A stretch of DNA of 64,000 bases from Candidatus Cryptobacteroides onthequi (GTDB lineage: Bacteria > Bacteroidota > Bacteroidia > Bacteroidales > UBA932). Positions 26,018 through 33,518 of the stretch are shown here, one piece after another. Each line of letters begins with the position of its first letter. Within the stretch, counting starts at the first letter, position 1. The notes under the pieces are model-generated. The model was not told where the DNA came from. It was given only the letters and a program-made list of their open reading frames with translations, and ran no database searches. The stretch spans positions 1-64,000 of the forward strand of contig JAGHSA010000027.1 in NCBI GenBank assembly GCA_018066125.1, in the 5' to 3' direction. The translations under genes and the position numbers were made by a program.

Positions 26018-27079
26018 TCAATAGCAGTATCTGTATAACTGGTCTGAAGATGAATCGAGGGTATAAATCAAGTGTCTCTCAGAATCAAAACAGAACGCGG
26101 TAGCTGCATTCGGGATCGCTATCCTCCGGATAGGATTGCCCTGCCAGTCAAACATGAGAACAGAATAATTCCCAGAGTTGTCTCTGTATAGGAAAGCGCA
26201 ATAGCTGTCATCAGATGAGGCACTAATGAAATATTGCTTTATATCATGAAAAATGCGCTGCTTTTTCTCCGCTTCGTTTAGCGACACGGCCTTCGGTCCA
26301 ATTATTATTGACTTGGATGGGGCGCCGTTCAAAGGAATGAAATTAATGACATTGGTGGAGATGCTTGCATCGACCAGGACACGCTCGCTTTCACTGTAGG
26401 CGACAAAGCCTGAGAGAAGATTAAATGATATACCATCGTTCACGGACACTTCAGCCTTATTCAATTCATTGATGCCCGCTATGTCAAGTCTTTCATTATT
26501 CACAAGCACCTGTCTTTCGAGTCTTAAGAAGTCGGGCGACAATTTCCGTGAGAAAGAGGATGAATCATCTAGCACTTTCCAATATGCAGAGAAACGAACT
26601 GAAGTTGTGGGCGTCGTCTCAGCAATAATTTCATTGCAGGCTATTGATTGCGTGACATTCCACCTCAGAATATTCTTTCCGTTGTTGGGTATATCTACCA
26701 TCAATTCTCCATGGTCCGTAACGTGACACCTGCAAGACCCGAAATAGAAGGAGCCGTCAAGCTCAGACGGACCGTTCCCGATGTTGATATATGCCCCTTT
26801 GGAAGACATGTCTTGTATGTTGAACACATGAGCCACAGGTCCTCTCCCCATAGTTGATACCATCAGGAGTGAGTCTTGGACCGCTATGCTCATCATCCCG
26901 TTTATATCCAAATCAACAAGTTCACAGCTGCCTGACAGGATATCCTCAGGGAAACTTGTCACATATACACAATCTTCCAAGACAAGCCTGTTCTTATCAC
27001 TATTGTTTCGGTCACATGACGTGAATGATGCAAAACATATCAAAATTGCGATGAATGTATTGAAAATATACCTTTTCAT
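26018..27079 (-). CDS. Six-bladed beta-propeller lipoprotein, second copy
   Basis: The 353-residue product has a signal peptide ending in the lipobox FTSC (Cys about 22). It shares with the next gene the patterns GNGPSELDGSFYF near the first blades and MFDWQGNPIRRIAIP near the end, so the two are diverged paralogues of the BF3164-type propeller family. It is AT-rich like its partner. The two genes are 56 bp apart and probably co-transcribed from upstream of 27079, where the minus strand has TATTTTTA, a near match to the -7 consensus. Role unknown. Confidence 0.75.
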   Translation of the reverse strand: MKRYIFNTFIAILICFASFTSCDRNNSDKNRLVLEDCVYVTSFPEDILSGSCELVDLDINGMMSIAVQDSLLMVSTMGRGPVAHVFNIQDMSSKGAYINIGNGPSELDGSFYFGSCRCHVTDHGELMVDIPNNGKNILRWNVTQSIACNEIIAETTPTTSVRFSAYWKVLDDSSSFSRKLSPDFLRLERQVLVNNERLDIAGINELNKAEVSVNDGISFNLLSGFVAYSESERVLVDASISTNVINFIPLNGAPSKSIIIGPKAVSLNEAEKKQRIFHDIKQYFISASSDDSYCAFLYRDNSGNYSVLMFDWQGNPIRRIAIPNAATAFCFDSERHLIYTLDSSSDQLYRYCY

Positions 27080-27357
27080 GTTCTCAAGACAGTTTGGTTT
27101 CCTTAAACGTAAAAATACGGCTTATATATAGATGACATATCATATTGCGTTGCGCTAAAATTTAACAATCCCGGTCACCTGGACATTTGGGGTGATGGAA
27201 GGTTAATTTCAGATTAGCTCCCAGTGCGAAGGTAAAAAGACTCCGTCAACCTACCAAAGAACTGGGATAGACGGACGGAATCTGTGATAAACAACGATAT
27301 ATGTGCGGGCATTTAGCTATTTTGGGCACACTTGCAGCTTTGTCGAAACTTTCAGCC
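27080..27357. other. AT-rich intergenic region between propeller lipoprotein and PHP gene
   Basis: No coding frame of note. The right part (27200-27357) is unremarkable, and I see no strong terminator or hairpin. The left part probably holds the promoter of the propeller pair. The shift from AT-rich to typical composition occurs within this interval, in keeping with a border of acquired DNA. Confidence 0.5.
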
Positions 27358-29193
27358 TTACTTGCTTAGGAAGAATGCCTCTGCCGGCACTGGGGTGAAG
27401 GCTGAGGCGCCCGGGACGATCCAGCTCAGCTCGATCTTCTCGTCGTAGTGGCCTTCGAAATACGGCATGCGGAACTTGTGCATGCCCTTCTCGAGATAGA
27501 CGTAGCCGGTGGTGACGCTGTTGCCTTTGTTGTAGTTGTTGTCAATGATCATGCAGTCGTCTATGAGCAGCTGCGATCCGTCATCGGTGTCGAGCTTGAA
27601 TGTGTACACGCCTGATGCCGGGGCCTTGATCCATCCCTCGAATATGTAGCCGTACCAGTCCTGCTCCTCGTGCTTTTGCAGTGAAGGGACGGCTGTGATG
27701 CCGTTTTTCTTGAAGCGCTCAGGGGTGAGGTCGGTGACGCTGATGATGCTCCTCTCTGCCGGGTCAGAGTAGAATGAATAGCTCAGGCCGTTTTTCCTGG
27801 CCTTGACATTGGTGGCGGCAAGGAAGGTGAGAGGATACTCGAATGTGAAGCTGCTCTTGTCTCCGTTGAATGTGCGTGCCTTGAGGATGCAGGTCTTGTC
27901 AAGCACCACCGGGCCGGCATAGAGGCTGCCGTTGGCTGGAGACGGTTCGCTGCCGTCTGTGGTATAGCGGGTCTCGCCATCTTCGCAGATGAGAGGGACC
28001 ATCACCTTGCCGCCTTCACAGGAAATCCTTCTGCTGTCCAGTATCGGCATGTCGATGTCGCTCTGTTTCGTGAAGAGCATGGACAGAGGGATGCTGAGAC
28101 ATTCGGTGGAGCTGATGAACATGTTGGTCACAGTGTATTCCAGAGACATGTCGACTTTCGGGCGCTCCTCATCGAAGTAGCGGTGCGCAGGGATGCGGAT
28201 CTGCTTGGAAGGGCGGCCGCAGTCCAGGAAGTAGTCGATGTCCGACTGGTTGAAGATGCGCACGCGTACATTGGTGCCGCGATCCTCGATCTTCTCGATC
28301 TTCAGGGATGATTTGAACAGCTTGAGCAGCCACTTGGCATCTCCCGCAAGCATGTTGTTGGCGTATGCCACGCTTCTGCGGGCCTTCAGAGCCTCATGGA
28401 TGGCCTCGACGCTGCGCTCCTCCGCGAATACGAAGGTCATAGGACGCATGACCCTGCCGAGGTCGTAGTCGAAATTCATCGCACGGTGCTGGTCAGAAGC
28501 GCCTATGAAGGCGAGTCCGTATCTGCGTATATGGTCGATGGCGAGAGGGTAGAACTCGTAGCTGTTGAACACCTCCATGCCCTGGATGCGTCCCGCCTCG
28601 ATCTCGTCGATCCAGAACTGGCTGAGCTCGCTGTTCTCGTCCGGCCATCCGGGATGGTTGCCGGTGACCCATGCTCCTTCGGCCTGGGCCTGGACGAGTG
28701 CTTCATGTGTCTCTTTCTGACCGAAGGTCATAGGTATCTTGTATGCGTTGCAGTCCTTGATGAAAAGGATGTTCAGATGCCCGATGTCGGTCTGGTTGTG
28801 GGATACCTCCATACCCTTGATGAGGAGAATGTCGCGCGCCGCGGCCTCTTTGAGGGCGAGAGGATAGGCCTGGTCATAGTCCCAGCCTTCAGGCTTGCCG
28901 AAAGCAGGCTGGTGGTCGGTGATGGCTATGGCATCCAGGCCCTCAATGAACGCCTCCTGCACCCTCTGGCGCGGAGATACGTCTCCGTCGCTGAATATGG
29001 TGTGCATGTGCAGGTCGACCTTGAGGGTGGTGTATCCGTCGATGTCGGGGATGTCTATCCTGCGTGGATTGTTTGCGCATGGGGAGCCGTAGTTCCTCTG
29101 CTTCATATATTGTACATTCCATTCAGATGGCTGTGCGGAAGCGATGGATCCGGCAGCCAGTGCAGCAGCTGCCAGTATGAGTCTGAGTTTCAT
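27358..29193 (-). CDS. Exported PHP-domain phosphoesterase-like protein with CHB_HEX and PA14 modules
   Basis: The 611-residue product has a signal peptide (ending IASAQ) and a PHP metallohydrolase domain: DLHMHTIFSDGDVSP, AITDHQP, GMEVSHNQ, GNHPGWP and GASDQHR supply the metal ligands. From about residue 380 a chitobiase/hexosaminidase C-terminal-type beta domain (RYTTDGSEPSPANGSLY) appears, and the last 130 residues read as a PA14 domain (GYIFEGWIKAPASGVYTFKLDTDDGSQLLIDD). PHP enzymes cleave phosphoesters; the two added domains usually accompany glycan enzymes, so a sugar-phosphate or surface-glycan substrate is plausible. The start at 29193 lies 25 bp after a TATCTTTG element. Confidence 0.82.
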   Translation of the reverse strand: MKLRLILAAAALAAGSIASAQPSEWNVQYMKQRNYGSPCANNPRRIDIPDIDGYTTLKVDLHMHTIFSDGDVSPRQRVQEAFIEGLDAIAITDHQPAFGKPEGWDYDQAYPLALKEAAARDILLIKGMEVSHNQTDIGHLNILFIKDCNAYKIPMTFGQKETHEALVQAQAEGAWVTGNHPGWPDENSELSQFWIDEIEAGRIQGMEVFNSYEFYPLAIDHIRRYGLAFIGASDQHRAMNFDYDLGRVMRPMTFVFAEERSVEAIHEALKARRSVAYANNMLAGDAKWLLKLFKSSLKIEKIEDRGTNVRVRIFNQSDIDYFLDCGRPSKQIRIPAHRYFDEERPKVDMSLEYTVTNMFISSTECLSIPLSMLFTKQSDIDMPILDSRRISCEGGKVMVPLICEDGETRYTTDGSEPSPANGSLYAGPVVLDKTCILKARTFNGDKSSFTFEYPLTFLAATNVKARKNGLSYSFYSDPAERSIISVTDLTPERFKKNGITAVPSLQKHEEQDWYGYIFEGWIKAPASGVYTFKLDTDDGSQLLIDDCMIIDNNYNKGNSVTTGYVYLEKGMHKFRMPYFEGHYDEKIELSWIVPGASAFTPVPAEAFFLSK

Positions 29194-29217
29194 AATTGCA
29201 ATTTTTGTTCGTATCCT

Positions 29218-29225
29218 CAAAGATA
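29218..29225 (-). promoter_or_regulatory. Putative -7 element of the PHP-domain gene
   Basis: The minus strand reads TATCTTTG, matching TAnnTTTG, 25 bp upstream of the chosen start. It lies in the short gap after the helicase gene and supports the internal start codon over the longer frame. Confidence 0.5.
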
Positions 29226-29238
29226 AGGAATATTCCTG

Positions 29239-31110
29239 TCATTCAGAGGCTATAGAGTCGTAGAGTTTCCTGTAGAACGGGTGGCGGGTCAGTGTAGAGG
29301 CGTTACCCAGTATGATAAGCTTCATCCTGGCGCGTGTCATGGCCACATTCATCCTCCTCAGATCCCTGAGGAATCCTATCTCTCCGTTCTCATTGGCCCG
29401 CACCAGCGAGATGACTATCACGTCTCTTTCCTGCCCCTGGAAGCCGTCGACGGTGTTGATGGTGACCAGGTGGCGGAACGGCTTGAAATACGGGTCCGAC
29501 TTCACTCTCTGCCTGATGTACTGGACCTGGGCCTTGTAGGGGCTGATGATGCCGACGTCGACATGCTCCTCCAGCACCCTTTTGTGGCCTACTTTCAGGA
29601 AGTAGTCCTTGAGATGCTGTATGCAGAGGTCCGCTTCGGGCTTGTTGATGCGGCCGAAGGTCTCCTGCACGAACTGTTCATTGCAGTCCAGCCCCGCCGT
29701 GTCTATCCATGTCACCGGGCTGTCGATGTCGGCATCCAGGATGACCCTGGAACTTACGGCAGGCGCGCTCTGGACCTTCCCGCCGTAGAAATAGTCGGAG
29801 GAGAACCGCATGATCTTCTCGTTCATGCGGTACTGGACCTGCAGGAGCGAGACGCTTTCCGGGTGGCCCTCCACGATCCTTTCCATCAGGGTCTTGTCCA
29901 GTCCCTGGCGGGCCGCCTCGAAGCACTTGATGGTCGGTGGCAGCTGCTGATGGTCTCCGGCCAGAATGACCCTGTCCGCCTTGCTTATGGCGATCCAGCA
30001 CGCGGCTTCCAGTGCCTGTGCCGCCTCGTCGATGAAGAGGGTGGAGAACCTCATGCCGTCCAGGACCTTGCTGGCGCTGCCGGTCAGGGTGCATGCGATG
30101 ACGCGGTTCTGGGCGAACAGCTGCTCCCTGATGCTCTGCTCGAGCTCTGTCGCCCTGAGCTTGTATGACTCTATCTTTTTCCTGACACTGTCGCTCTTCC
30201 CCTTGCGCTTCTGCATCTCGCGTATGGCCTTGCGGAGGTTCCACAGCTGAGGGTAGTCCGGATGCCCGGAGAACATCTGCTCGTATGTGAATGAGAGCAT
30301 CTTGTCGTTGACGCGAGTCGGATTGCCCACGCGCAGCACGCTCAGACCTGAGTCCACCAGCTTCTCGCTGATCCAGTCCACCGCCATGTTGCTCTGGGCG
30401 CAGACCAGGACCTGGCACTCGCGCCGCAGTGTCTCGTAGATGGCTTCCACGAGCGTGGTCGTCTTTCCGGTCCCGGGAGGGCCGTGCACCACCATCACGT
30501 CCTTTGCCCTTATCACCTCGGTCACTGCCTGCTCCTGGGTCGGATTAAGCCCCGGCGAATGGATGGCCGGCGCGCTGTGCCTGCCGAGAGGACTGCTCCC
30601 GTAAATGAGTTCGCGCAGCTCCATCAGGCGCCCCTTTCCTGCGCTCATGACCTTGTTCAGTGCCTCGAACATCAGGCGGTAGGAAGTCTCGTCGAAGTAG
30701 AGCTGTACGCCGAGGTTTTCGGCCGAGACGATTTCCATGAAGCCTCGCCGCTGGGGCAGGGCCAGCACCATGCGGTCCTCGTCCACATAGCTTACCGTAG
30801 CCGTGAAAGGCAGGAATCTGACCTCCGAGTCCCCGCCCTTCCATGTGAAGAAGGTCACGGGCCTGCCGTACTCGAAGCTGTGCTCGATGTCCTGGTCCTG
30901 GGTGCGGTGTACCTCGAGCACGAGCTGGTTCAGCGAATTGTAGTAGCTCTGGCCGACTTTGACAGGATACCAGCACATGCCGCGCCTGACCTTCCGAGCC
31001 ACACCCATCTCCCGGGTATGCTTCATGAAGCTGTCCTTCTCCGCCTCGTACTCCATGCGCAGCAGCATGGCCTGGCGGCTGAGTTCCTGTATGGCTTTTG
31101 TGGCGGACAT
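29239..31110 (-). CDS. DNA2/UPF1-type superfamily 1 helicase
   Basis: The 623-residue cytoplasmic protein has the full SF1B motif set: Walker A VHGPPGTGKTTT, CAQSNMAVD (Ia), Walker B FIDEAAQ, GDHQQLPP (III), QYRMNEKIMRF (IV), TINTVDGFQGQE (V) and RRMNVAMTRAR (VI). The N-terminal 170 residues form the beta-barrel region typical of the IGHMBP2-like subgroup, with a coiled stretch before it. Such proteins unwind RNA or DNA 5' to 3'. The precise role in Bacteroidota is not established. It is a single gene on the minus strand, next to the repeat cluster at 31.1-31.9 kb. Confidence 0.93.
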   Translation of the reverse strand: MSATKAIQELSRQAMLLRMEYEAEKDSFMKHTREMGVARKVRRGMCWYPVKVGQSYYNSLNQLVLEVHRTQDQDIEHSFEYGRPVTFFTWKGGDSEVRFLPFTATVSYVDEDRMVLALPQRRGFMEIVSAENLGVQLYFDETSYRLMFEALNKVMSAGKGRLMELRELIYGSSPLGRHSAPAIHSPGLNPTQEQAVTEVIRAKDVMVVHGPPGTGKTTTLVEAIYETLRRECQVLVCAQSNMAVDWISEKLVDSGLSVLRVGNPTRVNDKMLSFTYEQMFSGHPDYPQLWNLRKAIREMQKRKGKSDSVRKKIESYKLRATELEQSIREQLFAQNRVIACTLTGSASKVLDGMRFSTLFIDEAAQALEAACWIAISKADRVILAGDHQQLPPTIKCFEAARQGLDKTLMERIVEGHPESVSLLQVQYRMNEKIMRFSSDYFYGGKVQSAPAVSSRVILDADIDSPVTWIDTAGLDCNEQFVQETFGRINKPEADLCIQHLKDYFLKVGHKRVLEEHVDVGIISPYKAQVQYIRQRVKSDPYFKPFRHLVTINTVDGFQGQERDVIVISLVRANENGEIGFLRDLRRMNVAMTRARMKLIILGNASTLTRHPFYRKLYDSIASE

Positions 31111-31325
31111 GATTGTTGTGTGGTCGGGTCTGGTTTTATGGCAGCTGCTCTGGCTGCTTCGGTTTCGTGGATGATCGGTTGATAGGTTCTTTTGTTGCTC
31201 GGTATTTTGGCTGCTATACAGCAGATCTGTTTTATCTGGCTGGTCTGTCTGGTCAAAAGCAGGTTTTTCTGGCTGCTCGTTTTTTTCGCTTGGCTGTTTT
31301 GGTGGCTTCGCAGTTTGGGTTGTTT

Positions 31326-31429
31326 GGCTGCTTTGCCAGCCAGTCCTGCTCGGCTGCTTTGCCGGTCAGTCCTGCTCTGCTGCTTTGCCGGCTTGGGCTG
31401 CTCTGCAGCTTTGCCGGTCAGTCCTGCTG
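31326..31429 (+). repeat. 26-bp tandem repeat, four imperfect copies
   Basis: Units start at 31326, 31352, 31378 and 31404, each with the core GCTTTGCCGG or GCTTTGCCAG and mostly ending GTCCTGCT. The period of 26 is not a multiple of three, and the frames over it are Leu/Cys-rich artefacts. The 200 bp upstream (31111-31325) are a T- and G-rich stretch of related but decayed GGCTG units, with no gene. Confidence 0.8.
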
Positions 31430-31504
31430 CAATCCGGATTCAAAGATAGCAATCTTTCGCCACAGCACCACGCCACAGTTCTTCTGCTGTGCCACGGTGG
31501 GCGG

Positions 31505-31650
31505 CAGTTTCAGACGGGAATCGCCAGACATGCAGCTATTCTTGGCTCAGCATACAGTTTCAGCCGTGAAATCGGCAGAAACACGGCTATTCGGAGCTAG
31601 AACTATGTTTTCGGACGTGAAATCGCCAAAAACACGGCTGGCAGGGCCCT
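31505..31650 (+). repeat. About 50-bp tandem repeat, three copies
   Basis: Copies start near 31505, 31555 and 31606. Each has a CAGTTTCAG-like head (ATGTTTTCGG in the third), GGGAATCG or GTGAAATCG, and a CACGGCTATTC-like tail (truncated in the third). A single copy of the same unit lies at 13403. The period of 50-51 again rules out a simple coding repeat. Confidence 0.8.
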
Positions 31651-31706
31651 CAAGCCGGATGTGTCACAGTGTCGGAGGCTGGCATCTCCTGGGATGCAGG
31701 GCATTA

Positions 31707-31787
31707 TTGACATGAAAAGTGCCATCTGCGTGTCAATTTGCCGGTTTTTTGCGAGATTTGACATGAAAAGTGGCATTATCATGTCAA
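31707..31787. repeat. Pair of TTGACATGAAAA palindromic units (second locus)
   Basis: Units lie at 31707-31736 and 31758-31787. The second has the arms TTGACATGAAAA and TTATCATGTCAA around 6 bp, one mismatch from perfect. The first keeps only the outer TTGACA/TGTCAA. The same pair with the same spacing occurs at 13466-13546, where the second unit is perfect. Confidence 0.85.
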
Positions 31788-31809
31788 TTATCAACAGGTC
31801 GCTGATCTT

Positions 31810-31876
31810 GGCGGCTCTTCCGACACCTCAGCCTTTCCGCCGCCGCTCCAAGTCGCTGCGTGACTTCCCGTCTCCG
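31810..31876 (-). repeat. 67-bp repeat, inverted partner of 13599-13665
   Basis: Reverse-complement match of 64 in 67 to 13599-13665. The repeat lies on the opposite side of the 14-31 kb glycan island. Here it is inverted relative to the neighbouring palindrome and CAGTTTCAG modules, which keep the same orientation at both loci. Confidence 0.9.
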
Positions 31877-32027
31877 CCTCTTTTTGTCGTGCCGTGTTGG
31901 GCGGCAATAGAAAAGTACTGTTCTTATCCGTTGAATTGCGTATTTTTGCGTCATGAAACAAGAGGGGATATTCACTACCAGCGGCATCTCGGCCACTGCA
32001 GAAGTCGCATTCTGTACCACAGTCAGA

Positions 32028-32999
32028 ATGATCTGGAAAAAGTGTCTGATTGTCGTGATGCTGCTCTCCGTGACCATTGCGGCATATTCTCAACCGGAAG
32101 TCTTCGAGCTTGACGGTTTGGCCGGTCCTGTCTATTATGATGCTTCCAAGGCGCTTGAGGAAGGTGATGCAGGAGAGATCGTGGTCGTGATGATTCATGG
32201 CTGGGGTGGCGGACTGACTCCTTTGAAATCGCGCAAAAAGCTCGAGGATGCACTTGGCGGGGTATATGTCATCTCTCCTCGTTTCCCTCGTCTGCAGACC
32301 TTCGACAACAAGAACCTGGCAGTCGATGACCGCCCTCACTGGAATGAAAGCTGGTCCTCTGACCTGACTGTCAGGGGCGTTGCCTCCGATGACTGGCGCG
32401 GGGGAGGGGACGCTGACGGCTTCAGGATGAGTTCCTTTGATGTAATAGACAGGATATTTTCAAAGCTTGCCGACCGAAAGCTTTATCCCAATCTGAAGAA
32501 GGTAGTGCTGGCAGGCTTCTCTGCCGGTGGTCAGTTCGTGTCACGCTATGTAGCGGTCGGCCGTGGCAAGGTCCGCAGGGGAGTCAGGGTCGAATATGCT
32601 GCGATGTCGGGCTCCACATATCTGTTCTTTGATCCTGAGTCGCCGTGGCATTATGGTCTGGATGGCCGTCCGAGGTATTGTGCAGGCACATCATTGAGGA
32701 GGATTATGTCCAATCTGTGTTCGCGTCGCGTCTTCTATGCCTGTGGAGAGCTGGATACCGGAAGCGTGTCTCTTGACATGTGTCAACAGGCGCAGGGCCA
32801 GGGGTTGAATCGCAGGGAGCGCTTCGAGAACCTGCAGAAGCATGTGCATGCGTACCCGCGATGGGAGAAGATGACTTCCTTCTACCTGATTCCGGGTATC
32901 GCCCATGAGGCTGGCAAGGCCTATCTGGATCCTGTGTTCGTCGATTTCATAAGATCGGGCAGCCAGCCGGCCTGTCAGTCCCGTCAGCTTGAGCCATAA
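32028..32999 (+). CDS. Exported alpha/beta hydrolase
   Basis: The 323-residue product has a signal peptide (MIWKKCLIVVM... ending AAYSQ). It has an alpha/beta hydrolase core, with an oxyanion-type HGWGGG segment after the first strands, the nucleophile elbow GFSAGG (Ser165) and a late PGIAHEAG segment that would supply the catalytic His. The substrate is unknown; carboxylesterase activity is the default guess. The frame is open from 31953, but a TATTTTTG element at 31941-31948 places the likely transcription start near 31953, and the signal peptide begins at 32028. It is a single gene between two repeat clusters. Confidence 0.75.
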   Translation: MIWKKCLIVVMLLSVTIAAYSQPEVFELDGLAGPVYYDASKALEEGDAGEIVVVMIHGWGGGLTPLKSRKKLEDALGGVYVISPRFPRLQTFDNKNLAVDDRPHWNESWSSDLTVRGVASDDWRGGGDADGFRMSSFDVIDRIFSKLADRKLYPNLKKVVLAGFSAGGQFVSRYVAVGRGKVRRGVRVEYAAMSGSTYLFFDPESPWHYGLDGRPRYCAGTSLRRIMSNLCSRRVFYACGELDTGSVSLDMCQQAQGQGLNRRERFENLQKHVHAYPRWEKMTSFYLIPGIAHEAGKAYLDPVFVDFIRSGSQPACQSRQLEP

Positions 33000-33047
33000 A
33001 TCACCAACCGTCGATCACAGCGAATTGACAGCAGCCATTCCGGACAC

Positions 33048-33079
33048 AAAAAAAGCCATCCAGGGTACTGGACAGCGGC
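33048..33079 (-). terminator. Intrinsic-terminator-like hairpin, minus strand
   Basis: On the minus strand a GCC...TCCAG, TACC, CTGGA...GGC stem-loop is followed by seven T. No minus-strand gene ends just upstream of it, so it may be an orphan or part of a repeat. A diverged copy with the same GCCGCT...GG(A/G)TGGC-T7 plan lies at 51366-51397. Confidence 0.65.
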
Positions 33080-33184
33080 TATATCGTTAGTTTGTCTCCG
33101 TTCCTTTGTAATCGGACGCGGGAGGTATTTATGTGTCGCTTGCCTTGTGCCTTTCACAGCGTTATTCAAGGTTGGGCGGCTCTT

Positions 33185-33217
33185 GCGGCCCGAGCAGCAG
33201 GGCTTTAGCCCACCGGA
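33185..33217. repeat. Partial copy of the hairpin-rich repeat
   Basis: This 33-bp stretch, with GCAGGGCTTTAGCCC in its middle, differs at one position from the matching part of the reverse complement of copy 1 (280-393). The surrounding 33218-33518, up to susC, holds no gene that I recognise and must contain the susC promoter, which I could not assign with confidence. A TAAATTTG at 33230-33237 fits the -7 pattern but is about 280 bp from the start. Confidence 0.75.
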
Positions 33218-33518
33218 CTTTGGGACGGCTAAATTTGCAAAGGAATATCTCGGGTCGCATATTAGATTGAAAACGTGCGAAACATATACCAGACAGAATA
33301 AATGAAAAGGAACTAAAACACAATAGCCGGCGTTCTACGCGTAAGCTGTGCATGATACTTTTCTGACGAGAGTATCGGAGCGTGTACAGAATTGAACTCT
33401 TTTCGGAAAAAATGAACCATCGAGAAATGGCGAATCATCGATATTTGCCAATGGATAATTGTGTCCAGTTGGATAGCCTTGTATCCGGAAAAGCCAATTC
33501 ATTTATAACACTAATATC

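Noticed and set aside
28396..29226. 276-codon plus-strand frame opposite the PHP-domain gene
   Set aside because: Shadow of the PHP gene; the minus strand has all the metal-ligand motifs.
31113..31715. 200-codon plus-strand frame and a related 85-codon frame
   Set aside because: The composition (Leu/Cys/Trp-rich) follows from 26-bp and 50-bp tandem repeats whose periods are not multiples of three.
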